Positions 11,801-26,800 of a DNA stretch of 64,000 bases are shown here, one piece after another. The position numbers were made by a program, and so were the translations under genes. Numbering within the stretch: position 1 is the first letter of the stretch; each line of letters begins with the position of its first letter. The notes beneath the pieces were generated by a model. It ran no database searches, was not told the DNA's origin, and was given only the letters and a program-made list of their open reading frames with translations. Origin of the DNA: Daphnia carinata (taxonomy: Eukaryota > Arthropoda > Branchiopoda > Diplostraca > Daphniidae); NCBI RefSeq assembly GCF_022539665.2, contig NC_081340.1, positions 3,286,001 through 3,350,000 on the forward strand. Direction: 5' to 3'.

Positions 11801-14800
11801 CATCTTCTTTCGGATCTGTTTTTTTTTTTTTGCGTGTGTTGTTTTGTTACTTTTTATGGCTTACCGGTCCCGTTTTGTCGTATCCAAGTAATCCATAAAT
11901 GGACTACCCCATTGGGAGTTGGCAACGTCGTTTTGTCCGGCCAGTCTTCCCGTCTTATTGGTTATTCAGTAGAAAGCGTGTGTGCTCTTTTTTTTCCCCT
12001 CTGTGTTGCTGTTTTCGTTGTTTTTAAAGCCGATCCAAGACCGTCCTCGATGATGGCCAACGTCTCTGTTTTCACGCGTGTGGAATCGTGATGTGGCGCG
12101 GGACCGCAGCCGAGAAACGCGCATGTGCGTGTAAATATGAAAAATATGCGAGAATAGAGCTTCTAGTATCTGTAATAAAAAGAAACCAGCTGTAATCAAA
12201 TAAAAATAACGCAAGCCAGAACCCCATACGTCTACACCTGGAGACGTGTCCAATCTACAAAATACCTGGCTGCATCAAGGGGGGAAGAAAGGGGGGGGGG
12301 GGAGAGAGGAAAAAAAAAGTTGCTCAATGACTAACGCATCCTGCGGCGAGGGAAGTGCTCCGGGTCATAGCGAAGAGAAAAAAAAGAAACCAATTATGAA
12401 GTCAAAAGAGTGAGAGAAGGTAAAAACTGCCTCAATGGTAGGAACTGAACGAACGGCCGTGAATGCTGCTTGTCTTCCACGCCCGGTCGTGAAGAAGTTG
12501 ATAGAACAAACAAGAACTTTTTCTTTCTTTCTGTTTTAACGTCTACTGTCGAGTACTTTAGAATTAATATCAAATTTAATGCCGCAAAAATCGAAACCTG
12601 TCTTGCACTGCAGGCTGTCTTACTTGATCGTGATGTCGTAAAAAAACAAACGCTCATTGGATTGCATATTCAGATTTTTTTTTTCGATATTTAATGAAGT
12701 AGGATAATCAATAAATATTGGTATGTCGACGAGGCACGCAAGAAATCAGGCAATCCGCATACCGACCGGTGCGGTTTCTACGGAAATGAAGTGCAGGAAA
12801 GCGAGCCCCTCTCTAAGAACCTGAACACGACGATGCGTTTGAATTATGAAAATGAAGTTTTCTCACGTCTATATAGCGGCTGCATGTACTGGTGTATTCA
12901 CCTACACCGGTATATACCCGCAGGAGTCGCGTTTCCTTCTGCGCCACCTTCGCTGCCCTTTTCTAAACCGAAATAGAAAGACTTGTAATAAGAAAAAAAG
13001 AACGAAAGGAAGAAAAGAATGAAAGAAATACGAAGAAAAAACCTGAAACGGCTCCCACGATCTTTTTTTCTTTCTTATTTTTTTCTGCTGCAACTTAAGA
13101 AAAAAATAAGAATTATTTCTCCCTTTCCTCCCCTCTTCTTTTTACAACTTCCTTAGAAGGAGGTTAGGGAGGGGGTGTATATAAAGATATGTGATACCTG
13201 GGCCCGGTGTCATTAACTAATATTCAAAAAAAGAAGAAGAGACTGAAAGACAAACGTCAACTCGGTTCTTCTCCCGACGTCTGACGAAGCCCAGCCCCAT
13301 TGAAAACAAAGAGTCGCCCGTCTCGTGTAATTACATTGCAGGTTCTTTTTATGTTTTGAAAAGATAAGAACCCACCCCCCACTCTCCAGTTCCCCTCCAT
13401 TCGTCCCTCTTGAATAACATCTGATTGAAGAATTCTAGTCACGACTTTCGTACGCTTTGCCGGACTGGCATTGAAATCTGGTCATGTTTTATTTTTCTTC
13501 TTGGTCCCCATCATTTCTTTTTTTTTCTCTTTCTCTCTATATTTATTATAGTAGGGAAGTTAACTGAATGGTAGAGGCTATTGTTATTATCAACGTTGAC
13601 AGTCCAGTTTGACGGTGATGGATCGAGCGTGCCCATTTTTTGTTTTGTCTTCTTTTCCTTAGCAAAGGGTGGAAAGGTAGTTCACACCTGCTGATGGGCA
13701 GCTTTCACTTTTTTTTCGGGTGTGTGTTACCTCCCATTTGATTTCAAACAGATGGGGAATATCATTTAACACATACGTGAGCCGACGTAGACAAAAATTC
13801 TGGATCGTTTGTCAAGACGTTGGAATTCCATTGCGAGTTGAACTTTGGAGTTCAAAAACAAAAAGGAAAAGACATGGAAGTTCATCGTTTGTAGATGGGA
13901 TTTCGTTCAAGCCGCGCACACGCCAACTTTTCGGCCCTGTTGGACATGTAAACGTTGTTCAAACTTCCCCCCAAAATCGATTGACTCTTATCGTGTACAC
14001 GAGTTGGTATTTGCGTTACATCTTCATTTAGACACTCTTTAAACTTCTGCTACGCAGAAGGCCTCCTACTGCGATGGATAAATAGCTTGTTGTGTAATCA
14101 CGCAAGCATTCGCCCCCTCTCCTTTGCCCCCCCCCCCCCCCCCCCCTTTTTTTAAAATCCGAATTTCTTGTTCGCTGCTTGATGGATCAGCGGAAAGAAA
14201 CAAAACATATACGTCGAGTGTTTTTCTTGAAGCAATGCGAAGAGAGAGAGAGAGACCGTGATTGCGCCATGTTTTCGTTTTAAAACGGCACCTGTTTCAC
14301 GCATAAAATATTCCAAGTTCTCGACGTGATGTGGCGCAACAACTCGACTCTGCCCGCCAAAAGAACCCCCTCCCCCCTCCAAAGCGTAATCGACTTCGTT
14401 AAAAACATAAGCACGCCGTAGCTGAGGCCAGCCGACATTGGGAAAATATTTGTTAAAGATGTATTACAGCAACGGGCAGAAGCCCGATGGGGAGGAATAT
14501 ATTTAGAACCAGACGATGAACAGGGAAAGAAATATTTTTTTTTCGGTTTGGATCGGTGCTATGATGAAGCCTTGCTGCTGGCGTGATCCCGTGCGGTCGA
14601 CGGTTACAAGGATAGTGCCAACCGAAGAGGCAAAGGGACTCATTCATTCCGTCACATTTTTTGTTTTTTTATTTTGAGAAGGAATTTCTTGACGGAGGGG
14701 AGACTATTTTTATGGAACTGGAGTAGAATTACAATATGTGTGTCACGACAATGGAAAAGGGGGAGGGTGGACTGGGGTTTGGCCGTCGTAACGCTCATAA

Positions 14801-17800
14801 GATGATGGCTTATCTGATTGATTAATAGGTTTCACTTTCTAGTGTCCCCTCGTCGTCATTTCTAGTTGGGTCAAACTGTCACACAGATAGGGAACAGAAA
14901 AACCGGACTCGATGTGACACAATATTTTTATTCGAATGCCGTTAAGAAATCTGTTCTCTTTCAAAGCGAAAAGAAATTGATTTTCTTATTTCTATTATTT
15001 CCCAATTTTTTTTTGTATCAACGGGGAGGAAATGGAAGGGCGAGGGTTGCCCAGTGAAAACGGAAGTCAGAAGGTCGTGTGATTCTCCTATTGTGATTTC
15101 AAGTTCAAACCGAACAATGATTAAATCGAGGCTATAGGTTGGCTTTTGACTTGCTAGATGGGTCGATCAACTCGATGGTATGCCGAGATTCGTTGGCCAA
15201 AAAGAAAAATGCTCGCAGCAAAATGATAAACGTTCTGGCGCATAAACAAACAAAAAGGCAATAGCTCTTTTCGTTTTTCTCTTCTCATTTGAATGAATTA
15301 AAAGGTGCAAGAATGTTGGAAGAATAACAAACAGCTGGCAGGAGCCGTTGGATTCATTCCTGTTGTTTCCTTCCTCCTTTCCAATTGGAGTTTCCATTAA
15401 GGAAAGAGAGAAACATTGGAAGAAAGAGGAATTAGATCGAAGAACGCGCTGGACTAGTCGATGTAAATTAGAAAACGGGACGCTGGAATGCCTAGCAGAG
15501 CCTTCCCCCCGCTATTCTGAGCTGTTGGCTCGTTGCAAACACTCGAACCAGCGTGAATAGCGAAGGCCACCTGCAGTTCTGTATTCTTTAAATGGATAAG
15601 CTTTTTACCCACTTTCTCCGTTTCTCTTATCCATTGACGGTTCGTGAAAGATTCAAACGGAATGCTTCTCGTTTATTGGGCCGCCATTATTGCTCGTTTT
15701 ATTAAAAACCAACTTTGAGTCACTTGGCGATCCGCCGTCCGTCGATCGTGTCGACATTGTATAGCAAACAAATCGCAATAGCGATATACCATTGATGGAT
15801 AGAACAATCGGTTAAAGAATTCAACTTTCCAATATGGAGGTTTTTTTGGGGATTTTGATGAATGGAAAAGTAAACGTGTCCCCATTTTGCGGAGACATGA
15901 TTTAAGCGGAGAGTTTATTTACTTTGACACTTTCGTTTTTTATTTTTTACCGTTCGGAAATATTCTGGCTGACCTCCAAGTCGAGATTTTGTTCTAACTC
16001 TCGACTGGTTCGTAATTGGTTGATGATTTGAAAAATGGGGTTATCCTGTTTGTCACAAGGTGAACTTGTGATACTCTCACAGACCATTGAAAATGAAACG
16101 TAATAATAGAGTAACCGTTCTTTCCCGCGACATAGAAAAAAATGTAATCACATTTCCCTCTCGTCTGTCGTGATTAAGTTCCTCCCCAACCTTTGGCTTC
16201 GGTCTCTTCAACTTTTGAAAAGCGGTCCAACATTTTCCCCTCGCTTTTTTTATTCAGTAATTGATGTACCAGTACCGTATCTTGGTTGATGTAGTAAAGA
16301 GTGTTGATGACCCATGCGGACGGGATGAGAAAACTTGGGGATAACCTCAGTCAGAATAACAGGGCGGCTTAGAAAGCAGAAACCAACGCAGACCAAGTGG
16401 CCAATGGCGTCGACGACCCCGTACAACGTCCGTCCCTACCTGTATGATGAAACATCCTCCCCGTACACGCACCCGTCGAAAGAAAGAAGCCTTCCGACGT
16501 TGAACGTAATGAGACTAACGTCTTGAAAAGGTAATAACGGAAGTCCCGTTCGATGCAGATCCCGGCGGCGGTAAAAAGCAAATGAACTAAAAAAAAATTG
16601 GAAAAAAGCATGACGAGTAATCTTCGATTCAAAGAAGAAAATAAAGAATCCATCATCTGTTGAGTTAACGGTAGCTGTCAGGGAATAATTAACCGATGCG
16701 ATTGGGACTCTAGAAAAGAAAAAAAAAGCGTTGCGAAAAAAGATGAGGGTCTTTTTAGCCACCAGGCGAAATTGCTTTCAAAACTTTTTGAATATCGCAA
16801 GTACATTTTGTGTTGGTTTCCCTTTTGATCTTGAAGGGCTAATGTACAAATGCGTGTATCATCAAATTTCGCTGCTATTCTCTGACCGCACGGATTGAAG
16901 AAGAAAAAAAAAAAGACCTACTAATAGGTTACCGGCCCCGTAAATAACGACAAAGTCCTTACGAGTTTGCGTGTTAAAGAGGAGGCTACCACAAGAGTTC
17001 ACGACTTTCGACGATCGTTTTTAAAAGGGTTTTATCTAACGGATGTTAGTACTCGTCGAAGAACGACCCCGGACGATTCCCGCGTCATGACCTTTCGCGC
17101 CCATCACGAACAAGTGAAAAGAGAAAAGTTTACAAAAATACACAATAAGCAAAAAAAAAAAAAAGAAGGGGGAAACGATCGTACGATGAAAGCGTGGCGT
17201 ACAAACAACTGAAAATGGTGCGCATTTATAAACTGTGCATCAGCCACCATATGTGTGGTTTCTCGCATTGTTAAAAGCTAAACACCGAACAATGGCTTCA
17301 AACAATCCGATCGACCGGCTGCTGTTTTTTTTTTTGAAAGATGGAACTGCTGCAACTCGAGAATTGTTGTCCTCGTCATCCAACACCAGCGAGCAACGAG
17401 TGTTGACGCAGCACTCTCAGCTCTTGTGACGGTTGGCTCTCTTTTTTTTCCTGTTTGCTCATTTGAACAAGGAAGAATTTTCTGCTTGTTTTGCAACCGC
17501 CCCATCGCAAAGCAACTGTCATTGACAAAGCAGTATGGTTACATAGACTGATTGTGCGGGACAAGCCGCAGAGGGGAAAATCAACGAACCCAAAAACCGT
17601 AGTACTCTTACACAATACAGACAGCCGTGTTTTACTGCACTTTCACCTCCGACACTATGACACTGTGTCAAACGCGCTATAGGTGAAAGTTATCAAACTT
17701 TTTGAGGCTCTTTTGCGATTCAAGAGAAATGAAACGCGAATGAATAGGAGCGCAACATAAAAAAAAAAGGGAACATCAATCGGTTCATTCCATTTCCAGG

Positions 17801-20800
17801 ATGTTGTTGTTACGTAGCCAGAATGGCCAGGCTGACGCATGGAACAATCAGCCGGTTCAATGGGAGCCCCCAAGATGAGTCCATTATGACAGCACCAGTT
17901 TCTTAACCTTAATCTACCCCGAAAGCGACATCGCTTTGGACCGTTTAAAAAATATTGAAGATTGTCCAAACGTGACTGCTCACTCGAGCATAAATTAGTG
18001 TTGTGTGTGTGTTCCAAAATGCTCATTGTTGCTCTTTTTCTTCTTTTGCAGAATACTAGGACTGGGCTACGGAACCGATTGTCATGGCACAGGCTTGCGG
18101 ACGGCAACAACAGTTGCAAAGGCAGTAGACTGGTCGTGACAAGTGGTGTTAATGATACTATCCCTGTTTTTGACGACGAAGACGACCGAAATGATGCAAT
18201 GACTCAAACCTGTGCCCTTGATCTGTGGGCCGCATCGCTCCCGCATATCGATAGTGATGTCAGCGACGACGACGACGACGGCTACTGTTGCTACGATTCG
18301 CGCGAATACGCTAAAGCGCTAGTGTTGCCGACCTCCTCCGAACTCAACCAAACCCACTCTGGCGCCCAGCCAGAAAATATTGTTCACCCGAAAGAAAAGG
18401 AATCAACAATTAAAGGTAAACATTTTTTTTTGTGTCCATTTGCGTCTGTTTCGTAACAGCGACTAGCCTTTTTCTAGCCAGTTGATTTAGAAATCTTTAT
18501 AAGATTTGAAGACTCGAAGAGCACGAACAAGAAGGTAGTGAATTAACAAAACAAAGCAAAAAGTCGTAACGGATACAAACAGATCTTGTTTTTCAAGCCG
18601 TTTGGACCGTGACGAACAGCACATGTTTCGTTGATATACGGTCGTGGCCATAATGGGAATGGGAAACGGCGAATGGCCTCATTTAAAATGTGGTCGTGAG
18701 CTCGCCGATGCCACTACACGGCCTAGAAATAAAAGATAAGCTGGCCAGGATCCACCTTATAGGAGTTGAGCGCATAAACTCGAGTCCATTTAGCCCATTA
18801 GCATGGCGCATACAAAGTAACGAGGAAAAAAGAAAAAAGATACAAAGATTTAACAAAAAGGGGGCCTTAGCTACGGACGTTTTTATCCGAAGCGAAAAAG
18901 CGCAAATCTGAATACAACATCGTTAATTATGTCAAGCGATTGTAGTCCGTCTGGGATGCTGGAACTTTCTCGCCGATGCCAGATATGAGAAAGGTAAAGA
19001 GGAAAAGTTAAAGAGGAAAAAAAAAAGGGAAAGGGGGGAGGGGACGCAGATATCTGCAGTATATCTTAGTTCATCGGAAAATGTCAACAAAGCTAAGCTG
19101 ATCGGTTTGTCTTGTTCTTCTTTGTGTGTGTGTGTCCCTCTTTATATATGCACGCGCGCGTGTGTGTGTGTGTGTGTGTGTGTGTGTACAACCTAGAAGA
19201 AGAAATGCCCAACAGTCTTGCGGCGGATGCGGCGCCGTTGGCGGTGCACACGACGACTGGGCGGATGACTGGGCCGATGTCTGTCGAGAGTCTGAACCCA
19301 CTGGTGATGGATTGCGGCGTGTACCTGCCCGGTTGCCGACACCGTGGTCGTGCTCTCGTCGTAGCAGATCTGTCCCTCCTGCGGAGCCACCTACCGCCCG
19401 TCTCCCACTTGGCTCAGCTGGTCGCCTATTATCAGACCGTGCCCCGCAAGTCGGCCGCAAAGAACGGACTCGTCTTACTGGTTGCCGGTCGTCCCGACCA
19501 GTCCAGCAGCGCTTTCGGATTGATCGAGCAACTCCTGTGCCATTTTCACGTAACTTGTGCACCCATTTGACAAGGAGGATATGAATCGCTTGACTAAATC
19601 TTTATTGCCTTTCCTTTTGTTTCGTTTCTCTTGTTTGCGACAAACACGTATATAGGAACGCCAGCAAAAGTGTATCGATGATGTCGTCATCTGGAGCGAA
19701 GGCGGAGCCGTCCCGGAAACCTCTTTGAGACTATCTGGCCGAACGGTACACATTTTCTTTTATTTATTGTTTTTTGCCATAAAAATATTTTAATTGATCA
19801 CTGTCGTGGTCTGTCGATGCCATCGATTACGAATGCATTGATGATGTTCTGGTTTTCTAATATATTTTTTTTTTCCCCTTTGGTTTAGTGTGACGTCATT
19901 ACGTCGAGCGGTCAGCTGCGCGAGAGGCTGGCTGCGGCGCTTTCGCTGGGCTGCTGCGGTGGTCCCATTGCTCACAATCAGCACGATTGGATCGCGTTCC
20001 GCAAGGTTTGATCATCAACCTATTTCTCTCATTTTTCCCACACTCTGGTTCCAAAACGAAAGAAAATAACACGAGGAGAGAGAGAGAAAGAGGATATGAG
20101 ACAGGCATCGGAAAATTCAAAAATAACGTTGACCAACTCGACCGAGTTAAGATTTGCCGATTACGAAAATAGGAGAAAAAGAGAGAGAGAGACTATGCTA
20201 AAAATGTTCGTGACATGTGGGTCCCGACTGCAGATTGTCTTGGTTATTGGCGGTGCAGTTTGAAATGCAGGGACTGTAAACGAATCAGATTGGCATTCCC
20301 TGTCGCTTCTAATGTATTTGGGTAGTTGGGGAAAGGTTTAGAACAAGGTTGTGTCCCGATGGGTCCCGATCGTTTTGATAGCTGTCGGCATAAATGGTCT
20401 TTGTAACTAAGCAAATAAACCAGTCATATTCTGGTTCTTCGTGCTGAGGTATACATCGTATATATCGGGATATATTCGACGGATTGCAGTGCTGCGTGTC
20501 AAGTCAGGCTGACTGGAATTCCAGTTGATTCAGAGACAGTAGGTGGAGTGTGTGTGTGTGTGTGTGCAGGAGACAAAAAGGGAAAATGTAAAGGGAATGA
20601 AGGGAAGAAACAACAATCGACTACTCTCCTTGTTCGACGAGTTCTGCATAAATAGACAAGGTCTGGGACGCGGCTGTGTCGTGAATGACCTGGACTCTAG
20701 CCGCCATTTCTGTTTAGTTTTTTCTGTTGTTTTTCTTTCCTCTCCCCACTGTGTTGAGGGCTGTGTGTGTGTACACAAAAAAATCCAATCCATCATTTTT

Positions 20801-23800
20801 TTTTTTTTGTTTTCTCCCCCTTTTTTTTTTTAAACAGATTGTAGAGCCTTTTCTCAGTTCATGCCGTCAGCGAAGTAAAGTTCTGTACCAAGTCATTAGC
20901 TCCGTCCGGAGTCAAATGGCGACGACCAGTCCGGCTGGCGCACCCCTCCACATTCAAGCGGCCCTCGAAGAATTAGACAAACTATACAACGCCAGCTCTT
21001 GCAATCCAGATCTGATAGGTCTGCTCGCAGAGGGACCTCGAATTCTCCAAGAGGTCAGCAACGCCAAAACCAGATTGGGAGGCGACAATGTCGACGCAAG
21101 GTGAGTGCATTCCCTTCTTTCTTTTTTTTTCACGCACTTTAATCAATCATCACGAATACCGCGTTCAGGTCGTTCGAACTTGAAAATCAGTAAAAGAAAA
21201 ACAAATCCTGAATTGTATGCCAACATCGTTTTTGTTTTTTGTTGCTGTTGGTTTTGACTGAAATACTCTTGTCGAGCTTAACGGTACGTGAAGGCTCTTT
21301 AGATTTTTCTCTTTTCCCGCGGTCAAAGCATATCATCACGCCATCTATACACGGCCAAAATAACTCGATTTCGTGAAAAACTGTGGTCGGCAGTGTTCGG
21401 TATGTGAGACGCGAAGGATTTCATGTTGGCAAAGAGACGCACGTCGCATTAACAACAAGTGGGGTGTCCTATCGTATTAGCAAGTGGAATGCGCATTTGA
21501 TGGCATGTCCGCATTTCCATGTACAGTTATAGAATTGGCCTTTTCTTTTGGAGCTAAATCCGTATTTATCCGTCGCGCCAGATGACATGGGGCCCGGCCC
21601 ATCTGTTAAATCGTCAAGGCTTTGCCAAGCGCTGAACCCAGCTTACTAGATAAATATCCTTGACCGATCCGAAATAGGTCTCCATCGCTTGACCGCTATC
21701 GGTCAATGGGGATAACGCAATCATCTTAAAATGGGTAAAGAGCGCGTTTTCAAGGTTATTTTTCTAATTCAAAACGAAAGGTGAAAGACTCATTCCTCAG
21801 CCTCGAAAAGACGTCAAGGCAATGAGTGCATTCCCTTAGTGAAATAAGAAACGGATATTGCTCTACTCGACCGCTTATGGAACGGTCTATTCAACATTCT
21901 ACGAATAATCATTAAGAAAAGAAAAAGGAGTCTGACTGAATTTCTTTTTCTCCGTATCACTTGTTATATAGTTTGGTTTTCCATTTCCTTTATGGAGAAA
22001 CTCTTGACATTTTTTTTTTTTTTTAAGGAGGAGGGGGGATTTGAAAAAAATTTACGACGTTGATATAGGTAACGTTACGTTTTTTACGGCTTTGTTTCCA
22101 GGGAAACCATGGAGCGCTGTTCGGCCCTGTATGCCGAAGTCCAGCGGAGCGTGGGCCGACTGGCCAGGGTCTGCGAGCGCCGCAAAGCTCAGCTGGAAAA
22201 GCACCTGCCGTCGCCACCGACACTGCCGGCGGCCAGCAAAGAAGACTGTGACGACGTCGACGACGGCGCCGCACGCATCGGCGATGGCCATTCCCTCTCC
22301 GCATGTCGGCAGGTAGGAAACAACAACTTTCATTCGATTTTTTTTTTCCAGCCGTGCGCTTCTTATAGATCTCGAAGAAGTGGGACGTTGTTTTAGTTCA
22401 TCTATTTAAGTCCGCGGTTTTATCGGAGGTCGGAAATGTGGGCTCCCCACCGTGACTAAGAAAGGCAAACTGTGCTCCCTGTAGATGAATATTCATGACG
22501 AGAAGGGGAAGAAAAAAACAAGCCCGGTGAGGTGTTAATTTATCGACCCGCGCAGGCATTGGCATTTCTCTTTTCGAAAATGTTAATCACCATGTTTTGT
22601 TATGTTTTTTTGTTTTTTTTTTCTCGCTTTTGCCGTTTGAAATGTGTACGGTCGGCCTGTCGTTCCGTTGTTTCAACTTGCCGAACAAAAGCGGGGGGAG
22701 AGCTGTCAGATGAATAGGAATGTAAATCCATTTCTGTAGACATTATCTTCGAAGACGCAATCTATCCAGCTCAGGTCGCTGAAAAATTTCATGGGCATTC
22801 CGACTTTTTTTCTTATTATTTTTCCTTTAAAGAGTGGCGCCATTTTTTTTTTTTTCGTTACTCTTTGGCTGCAGGGTTGCTTTCTCTTTTTGTATTCCCG
22901 TTCTGTATTTTTTTTTCCACCCTTCAGCATTAACAGACACAATTCAAGATTAAAAACCATAGCGGGGGAGGAAGGTTGGCCGCAAATCACGGGGCTGTCC
23001 ACCACTCAGCACTCTCTTTCATCGTCTCTCTCTTTTTTTCCCCAAGTTTTCGTTCAAGTTTTTAACTTTGCTGGTCATCCCTCCCTTCCTGGTTGTTACT
23101 CATTACCATACAAAAGGATGAAACCTACCAAGCGGCATCGTGCCGTTCGGACTAGAAGTTTAAGAATGAACCTCCTAGAAAGACAAGTCTTGTCAGCCGA
23201 GGTGAAAGACAACATCCCACTAGACACTATTACCACCATCACCACTCCTATCCTCATCGCCTCGTTCACTATTGTATGGGTGTGTACAAACACGCGCAAC
23301 GTGCCGGCAAATTCGAATTTTTAACTTTTTTTCTCTCTTACTCTGTGCCTTATTTTTTTAAGTATCGTTCTCGTACGATGGAACGTTAAAGAAAAAGAAC
23401 CCGACTCATAAGAAAGTTTCCTATCAATGCCGGTCGGTTCGAAGGCAAAAAAAAACAATAAAGAAAACACTGATCGATTCGTCTCGTTTGCCGTAACAGG
23501 GAACTTTTATTTGAGTGCGCCAACCTCTTGTCTCGTAATGCTCATAAATCTCGAGCCTGTTGTCATATTGTGAATGAATGTCTGTCAGCTCCCCCCCCCC
23601 CCCCCCCCCCCCCGGCCGCAAAGGTGTGACCGTGAGAAGCTCCGATAGCTTTGCGGGTTGGCTCTGCGGCCAAAAGCCCATAGAATTCGTGTCGACGCGT
23701 GACACTGCAAACTTGGAATATGTATAGGCCCTATATAACAACGATTTTCAAGATGTGAACATATTCATAGAAAAGGACGATGCTCCGTGAAAAAAAAGAC

Positions 23801-26800
23801 GGTGGATGACCCGTGCGCAGTTCGTCGGAGCTTTTTCAAGTGACCTCTAAAGTCGTAGAGTAAGAAGAAGCCAATAGTTTATAGCTCAGCGGGGGAGGAG
23901 CTGGATGGTACATGACTTATTTGAAAGCGCGCGATCAAGTCGAAATTATGTGCCTTTGTCGAGTTTACTCTGCTTCACAGTCACGTCGGGACACGCACCT
24001 TTCCCTCCCTCGATCGAGCAAAAGAGCTTTTAAGGATTCAACAGGAAAAAAGAATAAGAAAAAAAAATAACCGCCGGTGGGTAATCGTTGAGGGGTTAAA
24101 GTCACGTCGGTTTGATGGTTTGTTATATTAGCTTTTTTTTCTCCATTTCTTTTTTTTTTTATTAGTGTGTATTTTACTCCGCCCTTTTAGCGTGTTAGTG
24201 CGGGGGCGTAGGGTAGGATGAAGGAAGGAATTGGTCTTCCGGAGGGGCTGGGCTTTGGTCGTTGACGTCTTGGGTGGTTGTTATGCAGTACAAGGGAGAC
24301 CACACCATTAAAGGATTAGACACAATCCATCCGTTGGTTTTCTAACGACTTTTACCTCGTTACATCGGCTTAGACACATTTCAACGAAGAAGAAAATTGA
24401 AAAAGAAAAAAGTTTAGAGAGCTTTTTAGCATTGTATTCAAATAGGTATGAAAGTGGATGTCGTGGTTTATCATGAAAAAGTTGAGGAAGGTTGAAGAGA
24501 AGAAAGAACAATAGGATAAAAGTTTGAAGGGTAGACACATACGTATGACGAGGAAATGAAAATACAAGATGATTCCATCATTCAGATATAAGAATAAAGC
24601 TAGGACTTTGATTAGATCTCGAAGATAGTTGTCTTAGATTCGTTGCCTTCCTTTGTTAACCTGAAATTTATGGAGACGTCAAAGCCACGTGCTGAAGAAC
24701 AATTGTGATACATTGATTTTGACATTGATTCCTGACGTTGGCAGGTGAAGGAGAACACCTGAATTGAAACGAATGGCAATGCCAATTATCATTCCATATT
24801 CACTCGTCTAATGGACAAAAAAAAAAAAGAAAAGGCTTGTGAATGAGTTGCGGGGTCGGTGGTGGGCGAGCCGAGTCGTTCAGTAGGTCTCCGTGCGTGT
24901 AGTTTCCCTGGAACCCTAATGCTGGGTTCCATGTTTAACGCTGACGGCGCTCGTGTGACCATAGCGTCGATAGCCTACTCTGGCCAGTCGCTCGTCCAGC
25001 AGCAACAACGTCACAACGTGTGTGTCTAGCTCTCTCCCTCTCGTGTTCTTCCACCCTTGCGTGTCGGAAATGCACGTTTGAAAATCGTGTTTCCGGAACC
25101 CACGTGTGTTGTTCCATCGGCCGTCTCGAGTTTCTGGGTTGGAATCTTTCCATCGCGATCCCGTTATCGGAGTCGTTTCTTTTGATTATCTACCATGGCT
25201 CGACCTGACATACAGAAAGGATTATCATTTCGTGATACACGTCAACGGGCCGATTTGTTACCTATTCAGCACCGACTGTCCCTGCCGGGAAAGTATTCCT
25301 GGATACCGGTAATTATTCAGAAACATTTATCCGTTTACGTACAAGGTTTATCTGTTGTAATGAAATTAGATGAGAACCATCAACCGTATATGCGATATTA
25401 GGTATGTTGCGAGTAGGGTCTATTGCATAGGGATCTAATTCTATTAGTATGTCAGTAGATTTTTGGTCAGTTCTACATTGTTATGTATATGGTTTGATGG
25501 CTTTGTAGACCGAATAATGAGCAAAATTCGTAGGGAAAAGAGAGAGTAGACCTATGGGATTCACGCGGAAACTTGGTCATGGTGCTTTTTGTTGCATTAC
25601 CCGTGTAATGATCGTATAGGGGAAGTCCATCATTATCGTGGACTTCGAGGGAACGGTTGAAAGGCACAGCCAAGCAACTCAACGAGTCATGCCTTTAGAA
25701 GAGAGGGGAGGATGTACACGTGTGGGAGTGTGTCTTTTATAAATAGGTAAATATCCTTCGCTGGGTGGGAAGTGGGAACCATTATTCCAGGCAAAAGAAA
25801 GCAAACAACAGATCAAAACACGACGACTCCGAGTCGTGAAAATCATTGGAGGAGAACGTTTGTGTCGGTAGCACCATTTCCTATATGTACCACACTTGTC
25901 CTTAAATGGTTTCCTCCTCATCCCTACACACTGTCTCTGGATTTCTGGGAGGCTTGAGAAGAGACGATGTTTCTGAGGACTCGCATGCGTAATTAGGCTA
26001 ATATTTAAGATAACGACCATTTTCTCCGCAGTTCCGAAACTTCGTGCTGGGAGTTTCAAACTTTGAATGGGTGGTGGGTATACACCTCTATCTTCCTACT
26101 GGGAAGCAGACGGTGCAACAGGGAAATAGCTATTTAAACAAAAAAAAAATGGAAAACGATGTTTAAAAAAACGTTTTTTGTTGTTTTCGTTATGTGAGAA
26201 TGGTTAATGAGGTGACGGTCTCCTTATCCAAAAAACCATCGTTGAACACCAAGAGGCACCCACACGTTATTCGAAGGGAAAGCCGCGCGGGATAGAAGAT
26301 ATTTGGCCGAATCGGCACAACTGCATGGGCGTGAATGCTGATGTGTTCACGTTTCTCACGCGGTTAATGTTTTTTTTTTCCTCTTGTGTTGGCTCTTTTA
26401 CGAATTGAAGTAGCAGGAAATCACGGCTCAGCTATCGCCACTGCCCCCTTTCGTTCAGATCATGTGACATCCTCATCGTTGAATCCTTTCGTTCAAATTA
26501 CCAAAGGTTTCATTGTAATTAACCAGGATCGCCTATACGATCTCTCATTTCATGGGGAATGGGTCGAGATTTCTCCGCTTGTGGGTGGCAAATCAGATGA
26601 TCAGCAATCACGTCAAAATCGAAGAATAGGCTATAAGATACAATGTGATTAGGTTGTCGTAAAAAAAAGGCGATTTCCCGCTGGTCTCTGTTTGAATTGG
26701 TAGTTGTTATTACATTGAAAAGACTGCTAATTTGGCTTAATGGGGAAGAGTACACCATTCGTATAGGTGGTGGTTACCTAATAACATTTCTAACGAACTC

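Larger units (their letters stand above)
5802..18051 (+). other. Giant first intron of the RhoGEF gene (12.2 kb)
   Basis: Starts GTAATA and ends TTCTTTTGCAG. The interior is full of poly-A, poly-T and pyrimidine-rich runs, and many short frames on both strands have no codon bias or family resemblance. I find no confident nested gene. A 20-base C run lies at 14127-14146 and a short GA repeat near 14241-14252. One candidate small first exon (16404-16505) is listed separately. The intron is large for a genome whose other introns here are mostly below 100 bp, so it probably holds enhancers. Confidence 0.6.

Noticed and set aside
22791-23324. 177-codon plus-strand frame in the 7.4-kb intron
   Set aside because: Begins in poly-T-derived Phe runs and has no recognisable domain; no compatible donor was found.
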